Shown here: one piece after another, positions 8,273 through 16,420 of the stretch
Position numbering within the stretch: the stretch's first letter is position 1
How the letters are laid out: the number at the start of each line of letters is the position of its first letter
NCBI GenBank assembly: GCA_947166135.1
Contig: CAMVDB010000001.1
Coordinates: 1-64,000 of the forward strand
Length of the DNA: 64,000 nt
Reading direction: 5' to 3'
Source of the DNA: an uncultured Clostridia bacterium
GTDB taxonomy: Bacteria > Bacillota > Clostridia > Oscillospirales > Acutalibacteraceae
The notes under the pieces: model-generated
What the model was told of the DNA's origin: nothing
What the model saw: the letters and a program-made list of their open reading frames with translations, nothing else
The model's database searches: none
Position numbers and translations under genes: made by a program

Positions 8273-9522
8273 GCTTAGATGCAAACAGTGCCGCGCTTCG
8301 CGGCTTGATCGCAGAGATCAGAGCTCTCCCGGACAGCGCTTCGGTCGGAGCGGTGAATCTGCTAAACTATATCGTAGAGGAAATATCTGTTGTATCCTCA
8401 AACAAGTTTGATATGGGCGCCTACACAGCGGACGTCTATCTCAACTCGAACGGAGAAGAGACCGCGAATACGTCGTTCTGCGCCACAGGATTTATCCACT
8501 GCCGCAAAGGGCAGAATATCGTTATTTCCCGCGATAAAGGTCAATCCGATTCGGGAATTATTCGCGGCATCGCGTACTATGATATCAACAAAAAGCGGCT
8601 GTCGTGGGCTGAATCGTCAAGCTCCGTATCCGCGATGGGCTTTACCAATAAACACGTACAGGAGAACCGTCAGGACGCCGCAGCCGTGAATACAGCCGAC
8701 GGCAGTTATTATGTGAAAATCTATTTTCCGAAAGCTAATCTCAGCAGCTATATGGTTCGCGTACTGGATAGGAGTATTCAGATCGGCACGGGAACAACGG
8801 AATTGGAGACCTATTGTCCGTTCAAAAGAGTGGAGGGAGTAAGCATGTCCGGCTCCTTTTGGTACGGAAAAAAGCTCGCTTTCGACGGCGATTCTATCAC
8901 CTACGGATATGCCAGCGCAGAGCGCAGCTATGCAAACTATACTGCAGAGGCGCTCGGATGCACAGCCTCCAACACCTCGATCGGAGGCTCGACCCTAGCC
9001 GTCAATCCGTCTCCTCCGACAGATCGCACCCGCGACCCGTTGATCGAGCGTTTGGATTCACTCGATGATACAGCCGACGCGCTGATCATCAACATCGGTT
9101 CCAATGACTGGCATTATTCATGGACGCCGATGGGGGATATGAGCAGTTCTGATAAATATACCTTCTACGGCGCGCTGAAGCTGATGTGCGAGGATATCTT
9201 GGAGAGATTCAGCGGCAAACCAATCGTGCTGTGCACGCCGATCAAGCGTGTTCAGGGCGACGGTCTATCCTATGATCAGAAGAATTCCTACGGAAAGACC
9301 TTAAAGGACTATGCGGACGCTATCAAAGAGGTTGCGGAATTCTATGGAATCCCGGTACTGGATTTCTACAGCGAATGCCTGATTAATCCGCTGATTGTGA
9401 GCCATAAGAATGCGTACTTCGTAAGCGCTGACGGCGTTCACCCGAACGCACAGGGTCACACAATCCTCGCCCGCAGACTGAAAGGCTTTCTCCTTCGGCT
9501 TGCGGCTCCGGTGAGAGAGTAG
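8269..9522 (+). CDS. SGNH/GDSL-family esterase with N-terminal accessory domain
   Basis: 417 residues. The C-terminal half is a SGNH hydrolase: block I FDGDSITYG with nucleophile Ser209, block III IGSND (Asn279), and block V SADGVHP giving Asp388 and His391. Such enzymes usually remove acetyl or other ester groups from sugars. Residues 1-195 form a separate region with a helical start like that of the preceding gene and a jelly-roll-like middle (SGIIRGIAYYDINKK), which may bind carbohydrate or carry the enzyme on a larger structure. No signal peptide is seen, so export would need another route or a phage-particle setting. The gene is coupled to the one before. Confidence 0.85.
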   Translation: MSLDANSAALRGLIAEIRALPDSASVGAVNLLNYIVEEISVVSSNKFDMGAYTADVYLNSNGEETANTSFCATGFIHCRKGQNIVISRDKGQSDSGIIRGIAYYDINKKRLSWAESSSSVSAMGFTNKHVQENRQDAAAVNTADGSYYVKIYFPKANLSSYMVRVLDRSIQIGTGTTELETYCPFKRVEGVSMSGSFWYGKKLAFDGDSITYGYASAERSYANYTAEALGCTASNTSIGGSTLAVNPSPPTDRTRDPLIERLDSLDDTADALIINIGSNDWHYSWTPMGDMSSSDKYTFYGALKLMCEDILERFSGKPIVLCTPIKRVQGDGLSYDQKNSYGKTLKDYADAIKEVAEFYGIPVLDFYSECLINPLIVSHKNAYFVSADGVHPNAQGHTILARRLKGFLLRLAAPVRE

Positions 9523-9524
9523 AG

Positions 9525-9620
9525 GGCGCTCTTGCGCATATAGACAAACGTGGAGCAGGCGTCACCGGAAAACTAAGTTAAGAAAGCCTGACGTTCTGGG
9601 AAGCGCAAAAGCTCACTCCT
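9525..9620 (+). ncRNA. Candidate structured RNA upstream of a terminator
   Basis: Between the SGNH gene and its terminator about 95 bases can fold into a long bulged hairpin. An outer helix pairs CTTGCGC (9531-9537) with GCGCAAAAG (9603-9611). An inner helix pairs AACGT (9547) and CAGGC (9556) with GCCTG (9586) and ACGTT (9591), enclosing an A-rich loop. I match it to no known riboswitch or sRNA class. It could be a 3'-UTR derived RNA or simply a complex terminator region. Confidence 0.35.
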
Positions 9621-9653
9621 AACGCCGCGACAGCTCGTCGCGGCGTTTCCTTT
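9621..9653 (+). terminator. Intrinsic terminator
   Basis: Ten-base perfect stem AACGCCGCGA / TCGCGGCGTT with loop CAGCTCG, followed by a short T-rich stretch. Confidence 0.8.
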
Positions 9654-9694
9654 CGCTCAAATATACAAGAAATGCAAGAAATCATTTTTTCTAT

Positions 9695-9723
9695 TTGACA
9701 TCATAGCAATAAAGTTATACAAT
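9695..9723 (+). promoter_or_regulatory. Sigma-A type promoter
   Basis: TTGACA, 17-base spacer, TACAAT. It lies about 85 bases upstream of the VanZ-like gene and would also serve the epimerase and ugd genes. Confidence 0.75.
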
Positions 9724-9806
9724 GTACTGGAATGTGAGAAGAGCAAACCGTTTGGCAAAGGATAGGAAGCGGTTTTGCAAGGGATGTTCCTACAATAAGC
9801 CTCTTA

Positions 9807-10412
9807 ATGTCGTCCGGCTATATCGCGGCGCGGTCGATAGATGGTTTGGAGAAAGAATTGATCAGAGAAATCTACTTTTTTATTATCCATTTTTTTAATT
9901 ATCACTCTCTTTGGTTGATTATCGCGGCGGTTGCTTTGTTTGCTGCCGGATGGGGTCTGCTTGAGTATTGGCTACGCCGTAACGCTAAGGTGTATACGGT
10001 TGTCAATTTGCTCCTGCTTTTACTGACTGTATTGTTTATTTTAAGCTGTACTTTGTTATTCAGAAGCGCAGATGCGCATAAGGAATTATCGCTGATCCCC
10101 TTTGACATCATCGGTCAAGCTATGAGCAATCAAGTGTTGATTAAATCAATCGCGATGAATATCGTGTTGTTTATCCCGCTGTCGTTATTTGGACTTAGCC
10201 TGATTCGGTGCCGTTCCAATAAGGCGGCTGTGATTTTTATTGTATCGGGAATCGTATTTTCTATCCTGATTGAAGCTCTGCAATATCTGTTAGTCCTCGG
10301 ACAGGCGGATATTGATGATGTGCTTTGCAATACAGCCGGACTGCTGATCGGCTTCTTGCTGTATCGACTGTATGACCGATATATGATGAAGCATAAGAAA
10401 AAATGGAGATGA
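9807..10412 (+). CDS. VanZ-like membrane protein
   Basis: 201 residues with about five hydrophobic segments. The conserved features of the VanZ-like family are visible: LSLIPFDIIG, NIVLFIPLSLFG, and near the end the acidic ILIEALQYLLVLGQADIDDV followed by TAGLLIGF. The family is named for a teicoplanin-resistance protein of unknown mechanism but is widespread in cell-envelope loci. Nothing here points to glycopeptide resistance. The ATG at 9807 has no strong ribosome site; an internal TTG at about 9846 is an alternative start. It is the first gene after a good promoter. Confidence 0.8.
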   Translation: MSSGYIAARSIDGLEKELIREIYFFIIHFFNYHSLWLIIAAVALFAAGWGLLEYWLRRNAKVYTVVNLLLLLLTVLFILSCTLLFRSADAHKELSLIPFDIIGQAMSNQVLIKSIAMNIVLFIPLSLFGLSLIRCRSNKAAVIFIVSGIVFSILIEALQYLLVLGQADIDDVLCNTAGLLIGFLLYRLYDRYMMKHKKKWR

Positions 10413-10517
10413 GTATATCAGCCGCCGACGCAATACAGGCATTATACAAAAAGGAAAACGGATCGACAGCAGATCGGCACAATCTGGCAACGCAAGATGA
10501 TTATGAAAGGTCTTTCG

Positions 10518-11594
10518 ATGAAATTAACTGAGAAGAATATATTGATCACCGGCGCCGCTGGTTTTATCGGCGCTAACCTGGTGATGGAGCTGATAAGAAC
10601 AAACGAGCCGATGACGATTATCGGGTTTGATAATATGAACAGTTACTATGATGTTTCGCTCAAGGAGTATCGTCTGGCGGAGATCGACAAACTTGTTGTT
10701 GAGAAAACACAAGTTAGCTGGAAGTTTATTAAGGGTGATCTGGCAGACAAAGCGCTAATCAACAGTATCTTTGCCGAGTACAAGCCTGATATCGTTGTCA
10801 ATCTTGCGGCGCAGGCGGGCGTACGCTATTCAATCATCAACCCCGACGCGTACATACAGAGCAACCTGATCGGTTTCTACAATGTTCTTGAAGCATGCCG
10901 CCATTCTTATGATAACGGTGCAAAGGGCGTCGAGCACCTCGTTTATGCTTCTTCCTCCTCTGTCTACGGCGGCAACACCAAGGTGCCTTTTTCGACGAAT
11001 GATAAGGTGGATAATCCTGTCTCTCTTTATGCGGTGACAAAAAAGAGTAACGAACTGATGGCGCACGCTTATTCAAAGCTATACAATATTCCCTCCACCG
11101 GGCTCCGATTCTTCACGGTTTACGGTCCCGCGGGGCGCCCCGATATGGCGTATTTCGGTTTTACCAACAAGCTGATCAAGGGTGAAACCATTCAGATATT
11201 CAACTACGGTAACTGTAAGAGAGACTTCACCTACGTTGACGATGTTGTCAAGGGCGTCAAGCGCGTCATGATGAAGGCTCCCGAAAGAAGAATCGGTGAG
11301 GATGACTTGCCTATACCTCCTTACGCAGTTTATAACATCGGCAACAGCAGTCCTGAGAATCTGCTCGATTTCGTCGATATTCTTCAGCAGGAGCTTATCA
11401 GAGCGGGTGTACTGCCTGAGAATTATAATTTTGAAGAACATAAAGAGCTTGTGTCGATGCAGGCGGGCGACGTTCCCGCGACCTTTGCCGACACGTCTCA
11501 GTTGGAGCGCGACTTCGGCTTTAAGCCGTCCACGCCGCTCAGAGAGGGACTTCGCAAATTTGCACATTGGTATAAGGACTATTATAACGTATAA
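10518..11594 (+). CDS. NAD-dependent sugar epimerase, likely UDP-glucuronate 4-epimerase
   Basis: A short-chain dehydrogenase/reductase-type nucleotide-sugar epimerase. The start at 10518 (MKLTEKN) follows GAAAGG; the track start at 10497 is less likely. The Rossmann motif is ITGAAGFIGANL, the catalytic Ser lies in YASSSSVYGG, and the Tyr-Lys pair is in SLYAVTKKSNE. The long C-terminal part with RDFTYVDDVVKGV fits the UDP-glucuronate 4-epimerase group, which makes UDP-galacturonate. The next gene makes UDP-glucuronate, its presumed substrate, which supports this reading; a related UDP-hexose epimerase cannot be excluded. Confidence 0.85.
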   Translation: MKLTEKNILITGAAGFIGANLVMELIRTNEPMTIIGFDNMNSYYDVSLKEYRLAEIDKLVVEKTQVSWKFIKGDLADKALINSIFAEYKPDIVVNLAAQAGVRYSIINPDAYIQSNLIGFYNVLEACRHSYDNGAKGVEHLVYASSSSVYGGNTKVPFSTNDKVDNPVSLYAVTKKSNELMAHAYSKLYNIPSTGLRFFTVYGPAGRPDMAYFGFTNKLIKGETIQIFNYGNCKRDFTYVDDVVKGVKRVMMKAPERRIGEDDLPIPPYAVYNIGNSSPENLLDFVDILQQELIRAGVLPENYNFEEHKELVSMQAGDVPATFADTSQLERDFGFKPSTPLREGLRKFAHWYKDYYNV

Positions 11595-11604
11595 GGTGAG
11601 ATGA

Positions 11605-12837
11605 ATGAAAATCGCAGTAGCGGGCACCGGCTATGTCGGATTGTCGATTGCAGTGCTTTTAGCACAGCATAACACTGTCAAAGCAGTGGATATCATACCC
11701 GAAAAGGTGGAACTGATCAATAACAAAAAATCGCCCATTCAGGATGACTATATTGAAAAGTATTTGACTGAAAAAGAACTGGATTTAGAAGCGACGCTTG
11801 ACGCAGAGTACGCCTATCATGACGCAGATTTTGTTGTGATCGCCGCTCCGACAAATTATGACAGCAGGAGGAATCATTTCGACACCTCTGCGGTTGAAAA
11901 TGTTATCAAGCAAGTCATGAGTTATAATCCGAATGCGATTATGGTCATCAAGTCGACCGTTCCGGTAGGCTATACTGCGTACACCCGTGAAAAAACCGGC
12001 AGTAAAAATATCATCTTCAGCCCGGAGTTTTTGCGTGAATCAAAGGCGCTTTATGATAATCTTTACCCATCCCGTATTATCGTCGGAACGGATAAAAACG
12101 ATGAACGCCTGACTGATGCGGCGTACATCTTCGCAAAGCTCCTGCGGGATGGTGCGCTCAAAAAAGATATTGAGACCCGTATTATGGGATTCACAGAAGC
12201 AGAAGCAGTTAAACTCTTCGCCAACACCTATCTAGCGTTGCGCGTCAGCTACTTCAATGAGCTTGACACATATGCTGAGACGAAGGGATTGAACACACAG
12301 GATATCATTGAGGGAGTGTGCCTCGACCCTCGGATCGGATCGTTTTATAACAACCCGTCCTTCGGCTATGGCGGATATTGCCTGCCTAAGGATACTAAAC
12401 AACTGCTCGCAAACTATAATCAGGTGCCGCAGAATATGATATCAGCGATCGTGGAATCAAACCGCACCCGCAAGGATTTTATCGCTGACCGCATACTGGA
12501 AATAGCAGGCTACTACCACGAGAACAGCACCTATGACTGCCACGCCGAGCACAGCGTGACCATCGGCGTTTTCCGCCTGACGATGAAGAGCAATTCCGAT
12601 AATTTCCGTCAGAGTTCTGTTCAGGGAGTTATGAAGCGCATCAAAGCTAAGGGTGCGACGGTAATCGTGTATGAACCCACTTTACAGGACGGTACGACCT
12701 TCTTCGGATCAAGGGTCATAAATGATCTGGAAGCATTTAAAATGCAGTCAAATGCTATTATCGCCAATCGCTATGATTCCTGTCTTGACGATGTGAAGTT
12801 TAAGGTCTATACGCGCGATCTTTTTAAGAGAGATTGA
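11605..12837 (+). CDS. ugd: UDP-glucose 6-dehydrogenase
   Basis: 410 residues. It oxidises UDP-glucose to UDP-glucuronate with two NAD+. The N-terminal NAD-binding motif is [12 protein letters not shown], followed by KSTVPVGYT and [12 protein letters not shown]; the catalytic cysteine is Cys259 in GGYCLPKDT. Length is typical of the bacterial enzyme. It lies 10 bases after the epimerase gene, so the pair should supply UDP-glucuronate and UDP-galacturonate for an acidic surface polysaccharide. A terminator follows. BY-kinases often phosphorylate Ugd in Firmicutes, and a BY-kinase is encoded at 44.7 kb. Confidence 0.95.
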   Translation: MKIAVAGTGYVGLSIAVLLAQHNTVKAVDIIPEKVELINNKKSPIQDDYIEKYLTEKELDLEATLDAEYAYHDADFVVIAAPTNYDSRRNHFDTSAVENVIKQVMSYNPNAIMVIKSTVPVGYTAYTREKTGSKNIIFSPEFLRESKALYDNLYPSRIIVGTDKNDERLTDAAYIFAKLLRDGALKKDIETRIMGFTEAEAVKLFANTYLALRVSYFNELDTYAETKGLNTQDIIEGVCLDPRIGSFYNNPSFGYGGYCLPKDTKQLLANYNQVPQNMISAIVESNRTRKDFIADRILEIAGYYHENSTYDCHAEHSVTIGVFRLTMKSNSDNFRQSSVQGVMKRIKAKGATVIVYEPTLQDGTTFFGSRVINDLEAFKMQSNAIIANRYDSCLDDVKFKVYTRDLFKRD

Positions 12838-12870
12838 TCGGTCTGAAAAATGCAATACCTTTTCCGAGAT

Positions 12871-12906
12871 AGCCGCCTCAGCTTTTGGTTGAGAGCGGCT
12901 TTTTTC
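12871..12906 (+). terminator. Intrinsic terminator after ugd
   Basis: Stem AGCCGC..CTCA / TGAG..GCGGCT with a six-base T run. Confidence 0.85.
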
Positions 12907-13047
12907 GGCTACATGGTTTTTGTGATGTTTAATTTTTGACTAAACTGTCACGGATTCTGAGCTAAAATAGGCGCTATACTTCTAATTTACAATTATAACG
13001 TTCATAATGTGCGGTATAATAAAAAAGAACTGAACGCAGGTGAAGCT

Positions 13048-13941
13048 ATGTTAACGAGAAAACAATTTGAGATACTGAGGCTGATAGCGGAACGAGAGAA
13101 CCTCCTGTCTCAGAGAATGATCGCCGGGATACTGGGATATTCTGTCGGAACCGTCAACAAGATACTGAAGGAGTTGAGCGGCTTAAACTGGCTTTCCTCC
13201 GGAAAGATCACGCAAATGGGGAGAGAGGCGCTTGAGCCTTACCGCGCAAAGCGAGCGATCTTCCTCGCGGCGGGAGTCGGCAGCCGCCTGATGCCCGTTA
13301 CATTGAATACGCCGAAGCCTTTGGTGCGCGTGAACGGCGTGCGGATGCTCGATGGACTGATCGACGCGTGCCTTGCCGTCGGGATAGAGGAGATCTATGT
13401 GACCCGCGGCTATTTTGCTGAGCAGTTCGACCAGCTCCTCTTGAAGTACCCGATGATCAAGTTCATTGAAAATCCTGTGTTCAATGAAACGAACGACATC
13501 TCCTCCGCCTACTATGCGCGTCATTTGATGCAAAACGCCTATGTATTTGAATCCGATCTGATCCTCTACCGCCCCGAGCTGATCAAAAAGTATCATTACA
13601 CCTCGGATTTCCTCGGCGTATATAAGGAGCGCTCCGACGACTGGTGCTTTGACGTCAGGGACGGCGTGATCACAGCGGAGAAGTACGGCGGCTTCAACTG
13701 CTACCAGATGATCGGTATCTCCTATTGGAGCGCGGAAGATGGCGCAAAGCTGGAGGAGCACATCGCTCAGGCGTATGAGCTTCCCGGCGGACGGGAAAGA
13801 TACTGGGAGCAAGCGCCCTTGACGGTATTTCATGATCAATATCGTGTTGAGATCATCCCCTGTCAGGAGGGGGACGTCGCGGAAATCGACACCTATAAAG
13901 AACTGAAAGCCATAGACCCTGCATATGCGGCTTTTCAATAA
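13048..13941 (+). CDS. Winged helix fused to LicC-like choline-phosphate cytidylyltransferase
   Basis: The ATG at 13048 (MLTRKQFEIL) follows AGGTGAAG and is preferred to the GTG at 13009. Residues 1-65 form a MarR-like winged helix (QRMIAGILGYSVGTVNKIL). Residues from about 75 form a sugar-nucleotide/LicC transferase domain: FLAAGVGSRLMPVTLNTPKPL binds the nucleotide and NETNDISSAYYA matches the choline-binding block of LicC-type enzymes. The likely reaction is CTP plus phosphocholine (or a similar amino-alcohol phosphate) to the CDP form, for decoration of surface glycans. It is directly followed by a permease. No LicA kinase or LicD transferase is in the window, so the substrate is an inference. 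Confidence 0.75.
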   Translation: MLTRKQFEILRLIAERENLLSQRMIAGILGYSVGTVNKILKELSGLNWLSSGKITQMGREALEPYRAKRAIFLAAGVGSRLMPVTLNTPKPLVRVNGVRMLDGLIDACLAVGIEEIYVTRGYFAEQFDQLLLKYPMIKFIENPVFNETNDISSAYYARHLMQNAYVFESDLILYRPELIKKYHYTSDFLGVYKERSDDWCFDVRDGVITAEKYGGFNCYQMIGISYWSAEDGAKLEEHIAQAYELPGGRERYWEQAPLTVFHDQYRVEIIPCQEGDVAEIDTYKELKAIDPAYAAFQ

Positions 13942-13959
13942 ATTCTAAGGAGAATTGTA

Positions 13960-15441
13960 ATGGAAAAGAACGTTCAGCAAAACCCCACCTTAAAACGTCA
14001 GCTGAATCCGATGCACGTTTGGGCGATCGCCTTCGGCTGTATCATCGGCTGGGGCTCGTTTATCAACCCGGGAAAGAAATTCCTCCCGAACTCCGGCGTT
14101 GCCGGAACCGCGATCGCGATGGCGCTCGGCGCGCTCGTCATGATGATCATCGCGTTCAGCTATGCTTATATGGTTCCGAAGTATCCGAAGGCGGGCGGTG
14201 AGTTCACCTTCACGAAGGAATGCTTTGGCAAAACCACCGCCTATATCTGCGGCTGGTTCCTCGTAGCGGCATACCTGACCAACGTCCCGATGAATTCCAC
14301 CGCGATCGGTCTAATCGTGGACGGTCTGGACGGCTCGGCAGATATCCTGAAATTCGGCTTTCATTATCAGATCGCCGGCTTTGACGTCTGGATGGGGGAG
14401 ATGCTGCTTGCCTTCGGCATCCTGATCCTGTTCGGTGTGCTGAATATCCTTGGCGTGAAGAAGGCGGGCATCGTGCAGACCGTCCTTGCCGCTTTGCTTG
14501 CCGTATCGGTCATTACCTTGACGATCGCTGCGCTGGTCAGCAGCAAGGCTTCCTTCGATAATATCGCGCCGATCTGGGGCTTTGATAAGTCCGCGGCGAT
14601 CGAGGCGGCAACTAACGGACAATATACCTCCGTCGATCAGTTTGCTCACAGCGGCTCGATGGGGATCGCCTCGGCTATCCTCGCGACCTTCGCGATCGCG
14701 CCGTGGGCGTTTGTCGGCTTTGATACGATCCCCCAGGCGGCGGAGGAGTTCAAGTTCTCCTATAAAAAGGTCAGCCTGATCATGCTGATCGCGATCATCT
14801 TCGGTTGCTTCGTCTATACCGCCAACAACACGATCGCGGCGGCGGCGCTGGAAAACTGGCCCGATCTGATCGTGGAATCCTCCTCCACTCCGTGGCTCTT
14901 ATTAGAAGCGGCGAAGCGACTGCTCGGCGTCCCCGGTATGGTGCTCGTCGGTGTAGCGGTATCCTGCGCGGTGCTGTCGGGAATCATGGGCTTCTATCTC
15001 GCGTCCAGCCGTCTGATGTACTCCATGAGCCGTGACGGCTATCTTCCTGCTTTCTTCGGAAAGGTCGACGCTAAGCACGGCACGCCGAAGAACGCGATGA
15101 TCTTCTGCATCATCATTTCTCTTGCCGGCCCGATCCTCGGTCGCGAGGCACTCGGATGGTTCGTGGATATGTCAGCGATCGGCGCGTCGATCGGCTACTT
15201 CTTCACCTGCGCGTCTACTTTGGTGACGATGAAGCGCTTCAAGGACGGCAGTATTTTCTTGAAAATCATGGCGGTCGTCGGCTTGATCTTCTCGCTTGGC
15301 TTCATGGTACTGCAATTGATTCCGATTCCCGGACTATCCGGCGTACATTTCGGAACGGAATCCTATATCATGCTCCTGGTATGGATCGCGCTCGGAATCA
15401 TCTTCTATCTCTCACAGCGCCGTAAAATGAACGCGAAATAG
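13960..15441 (+). CDS. APC-family permease
   Basis: 493 residues with about 12 membrane segments. The N-terminal GCIIGWGSFINPGKKFLP corresponds to the helix-1 unwound glycine motif of amino acid/polyamine/organocation transporters, and GFDTIPQAAEEFK to the helix-6 region. It imports an amino acid, amine or related compound. It begins 18 bases after the cytidylyltransferase gene with its own AAGGAG site, so the two are likely co-transcribed; uptake of choline, ethanolamine or an amino alcohol for the neighbouring enzyme would make sense but is inferred. Confidence 0.85.
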   Translation: MEKNVQQNPTLKRQLNPMHVWAIAFGCIIGWGSFINPGKKFLPNSGVAGTAIAMALGALVMMIIAFSYAYMVPKYPKAGGEFTFTKECFGKTTAYICGWFLVAAYLTNVPMNSTAIGLIVDGLDGSADILKFGFHYQIAGFDVWMGEMLLAFGILILFGVLNILGVKKAGIVQTVLAALLAVSVITLTIAALVSSKASFDNIAPIWGFDKSAAIEAATNGQYTSVDQFAHSGSMGIASAILATFAIAPWAFVGFDTIPQAAEEFKFSYKKVSLIMLIAIIFGCFVYTANNTIAAAALENWPDLIVESSSTPWLLLEAAKRLLGVPGMVLVGVAVSCAVLSGIMGFYLASSRLMYSMSRDGYLPAFFGKVDAKHGTPKNAMIFCIIISLAGPILGREALGWFVDMSAIGASIGYFFTCASTLVTMKRFKDGSIFLKIMAVVGLIFSLGFMVLQLIPIPGLSGVHFGTESYIMLLVWIALGIIFYLSQRRKMNAK

Positions 15442-15509
15442 TTGTTATATGATCAAACAATGACCATCCATACACCTCCATGTATGATTACCATAAAGCT
15501 ACGGTTTGT

Positions 15510-16304
15510 TTAATCGTATTCTTGAGACAATGTTTCGTAGTAACTCTCAACGGTAGTTGGCGCGCTGTAGAGTGCGCTCAGCATATAGGACTTGATGTTT
15601 TTTATGGGCTTTTTGAGCTTTTTCAAGCAATCTAATACATAGGTGATATGATCGGGCTCCAGGCTCAGAAATCTGTCGGCGACAAGCTCTTTGGGAATTT
15701 TCTCTTTTCCGATCTTGCACAACTGATCCGAGGCCATGAGTGTATCAGTCAAGAGCATGATGATCCCATCTATTTGCGAACTGCCGAACCTTTTGATTAG
15801 TTCCGGCGTTGCCAGCTTAAATTCAAATTCCTCGCGTGCCGCGCGCGCGTCATCGATCAAATCTATCACATTTGTTTGATCTTTTCTTTGTTCTTCTTTT
15901 ATTTGTAGCGTTCGATTTTCCGCGGTGGGGGAGACCGCCGTCGGATTATCCAATGACGGTTTTTCAACCTCCGGAGCATCATGAGATGTATCGGTTAACT
16001 GAACGTCGATCGGTTCCTCAAAGATCTCCCACTTGGACTTGCCGATCCGACCGTCGGAAGATCGAGTGCGAGATCTGAGCAGATATCCATTCTCTTCCAG
16101 TTCGTGCAGCGCCGAGGATAAAACGCCTTTTGTCATACCGGTGACCGCTTGCAGCCCTTCAGTTGAGTAAACCCAGCTATCCGGCAGGGAAAGCATGAAT
16201 ATCAGCAGATACTTTGCTTTTGAGGAGAGACGCATATCTCTGAGCAGGCTGTTGCTGATTTGTGTGAAATTTCCATTAGTTTTGTCTGATCTGTAAATTG
16301 CCAT
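15510..16304 (-). CDS. Replication-initiator-like winged-helix protein (RepA N-terminal type, DUF6017-like tail)
   Basis: Start at 16304 (MAIYRSDKT) is set by GGAGGT seven bases upstream; the longer track ORF is wrong. About 264 residues. Residues 1-95 are a winged-helix domain (NSLLRDMRLSSKAKYLL, then HELEENGYLLRSRTR). The C-terminal 100 residues (FGSSQIDGIIMLL .. LEPDHITYVLDCL .. KSYMLSALYSAP) match the tail of mobile-element replication proteins. A clear paralogue is encoded at 21416-22198. Its presence next to an ATPase gene and an IS remnant suggests that this is part of a second, partly lost element. Confidence 0.75.
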   Translation of the reverse strand: MAIYRSDKTNGNFTQISNSLLRDMRLSSKAKYLLIFMLSLPDSWVYSTEGLQAVTGMTKGVLSSALHELEENGYLLRSRTRSSDGRIGKSKWEIFEEPIDVQLTDTSHDAPEVEKPSLDNPTAVSPTAENRTLQIKEEQRKDQTNVIDLIDDARAAREEFEFKLATPELIKRFGSSQIDGIIMLLTDTLMASDQLCKIGKEKIPKELVADRFLSLEPDHITYVLDCLKKLKKPIKNIKSYMLSALYSAPTTVESYYETLSQEYD

Positions 16305-16330
16305 GATAATTACCTCCAGCCTAAAATGGC

Positions 16331-16369
16331 ATAAAAAGAACCGGCTTATTATTTCTAATAAAGCCGGCT
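16331..16369 (-). terminator. Intrinsic terminator for the ATPase gene
   Basis: Stem CCGGCTTATTA / TAATAAAGCCGG; reading on the minus strand it is followed by TTCTTTTTAT. It separates the upstream ATPase gene from the replication-like gene. Confidence 0.7.
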
Positions 16370-16420
16370 GTGAATAACCTATTTTGTTTTGAGATACCGA
16401 TTTGGTGAATTGACTTGCCC

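Noticed and set aside
9807-10412. Glycopeptide resistance from the VanZ-like gene
   Set aside because: No vanHAX, vanR or vanS genes are near; VanZ-like proteins are common in ordinary envelope loci.
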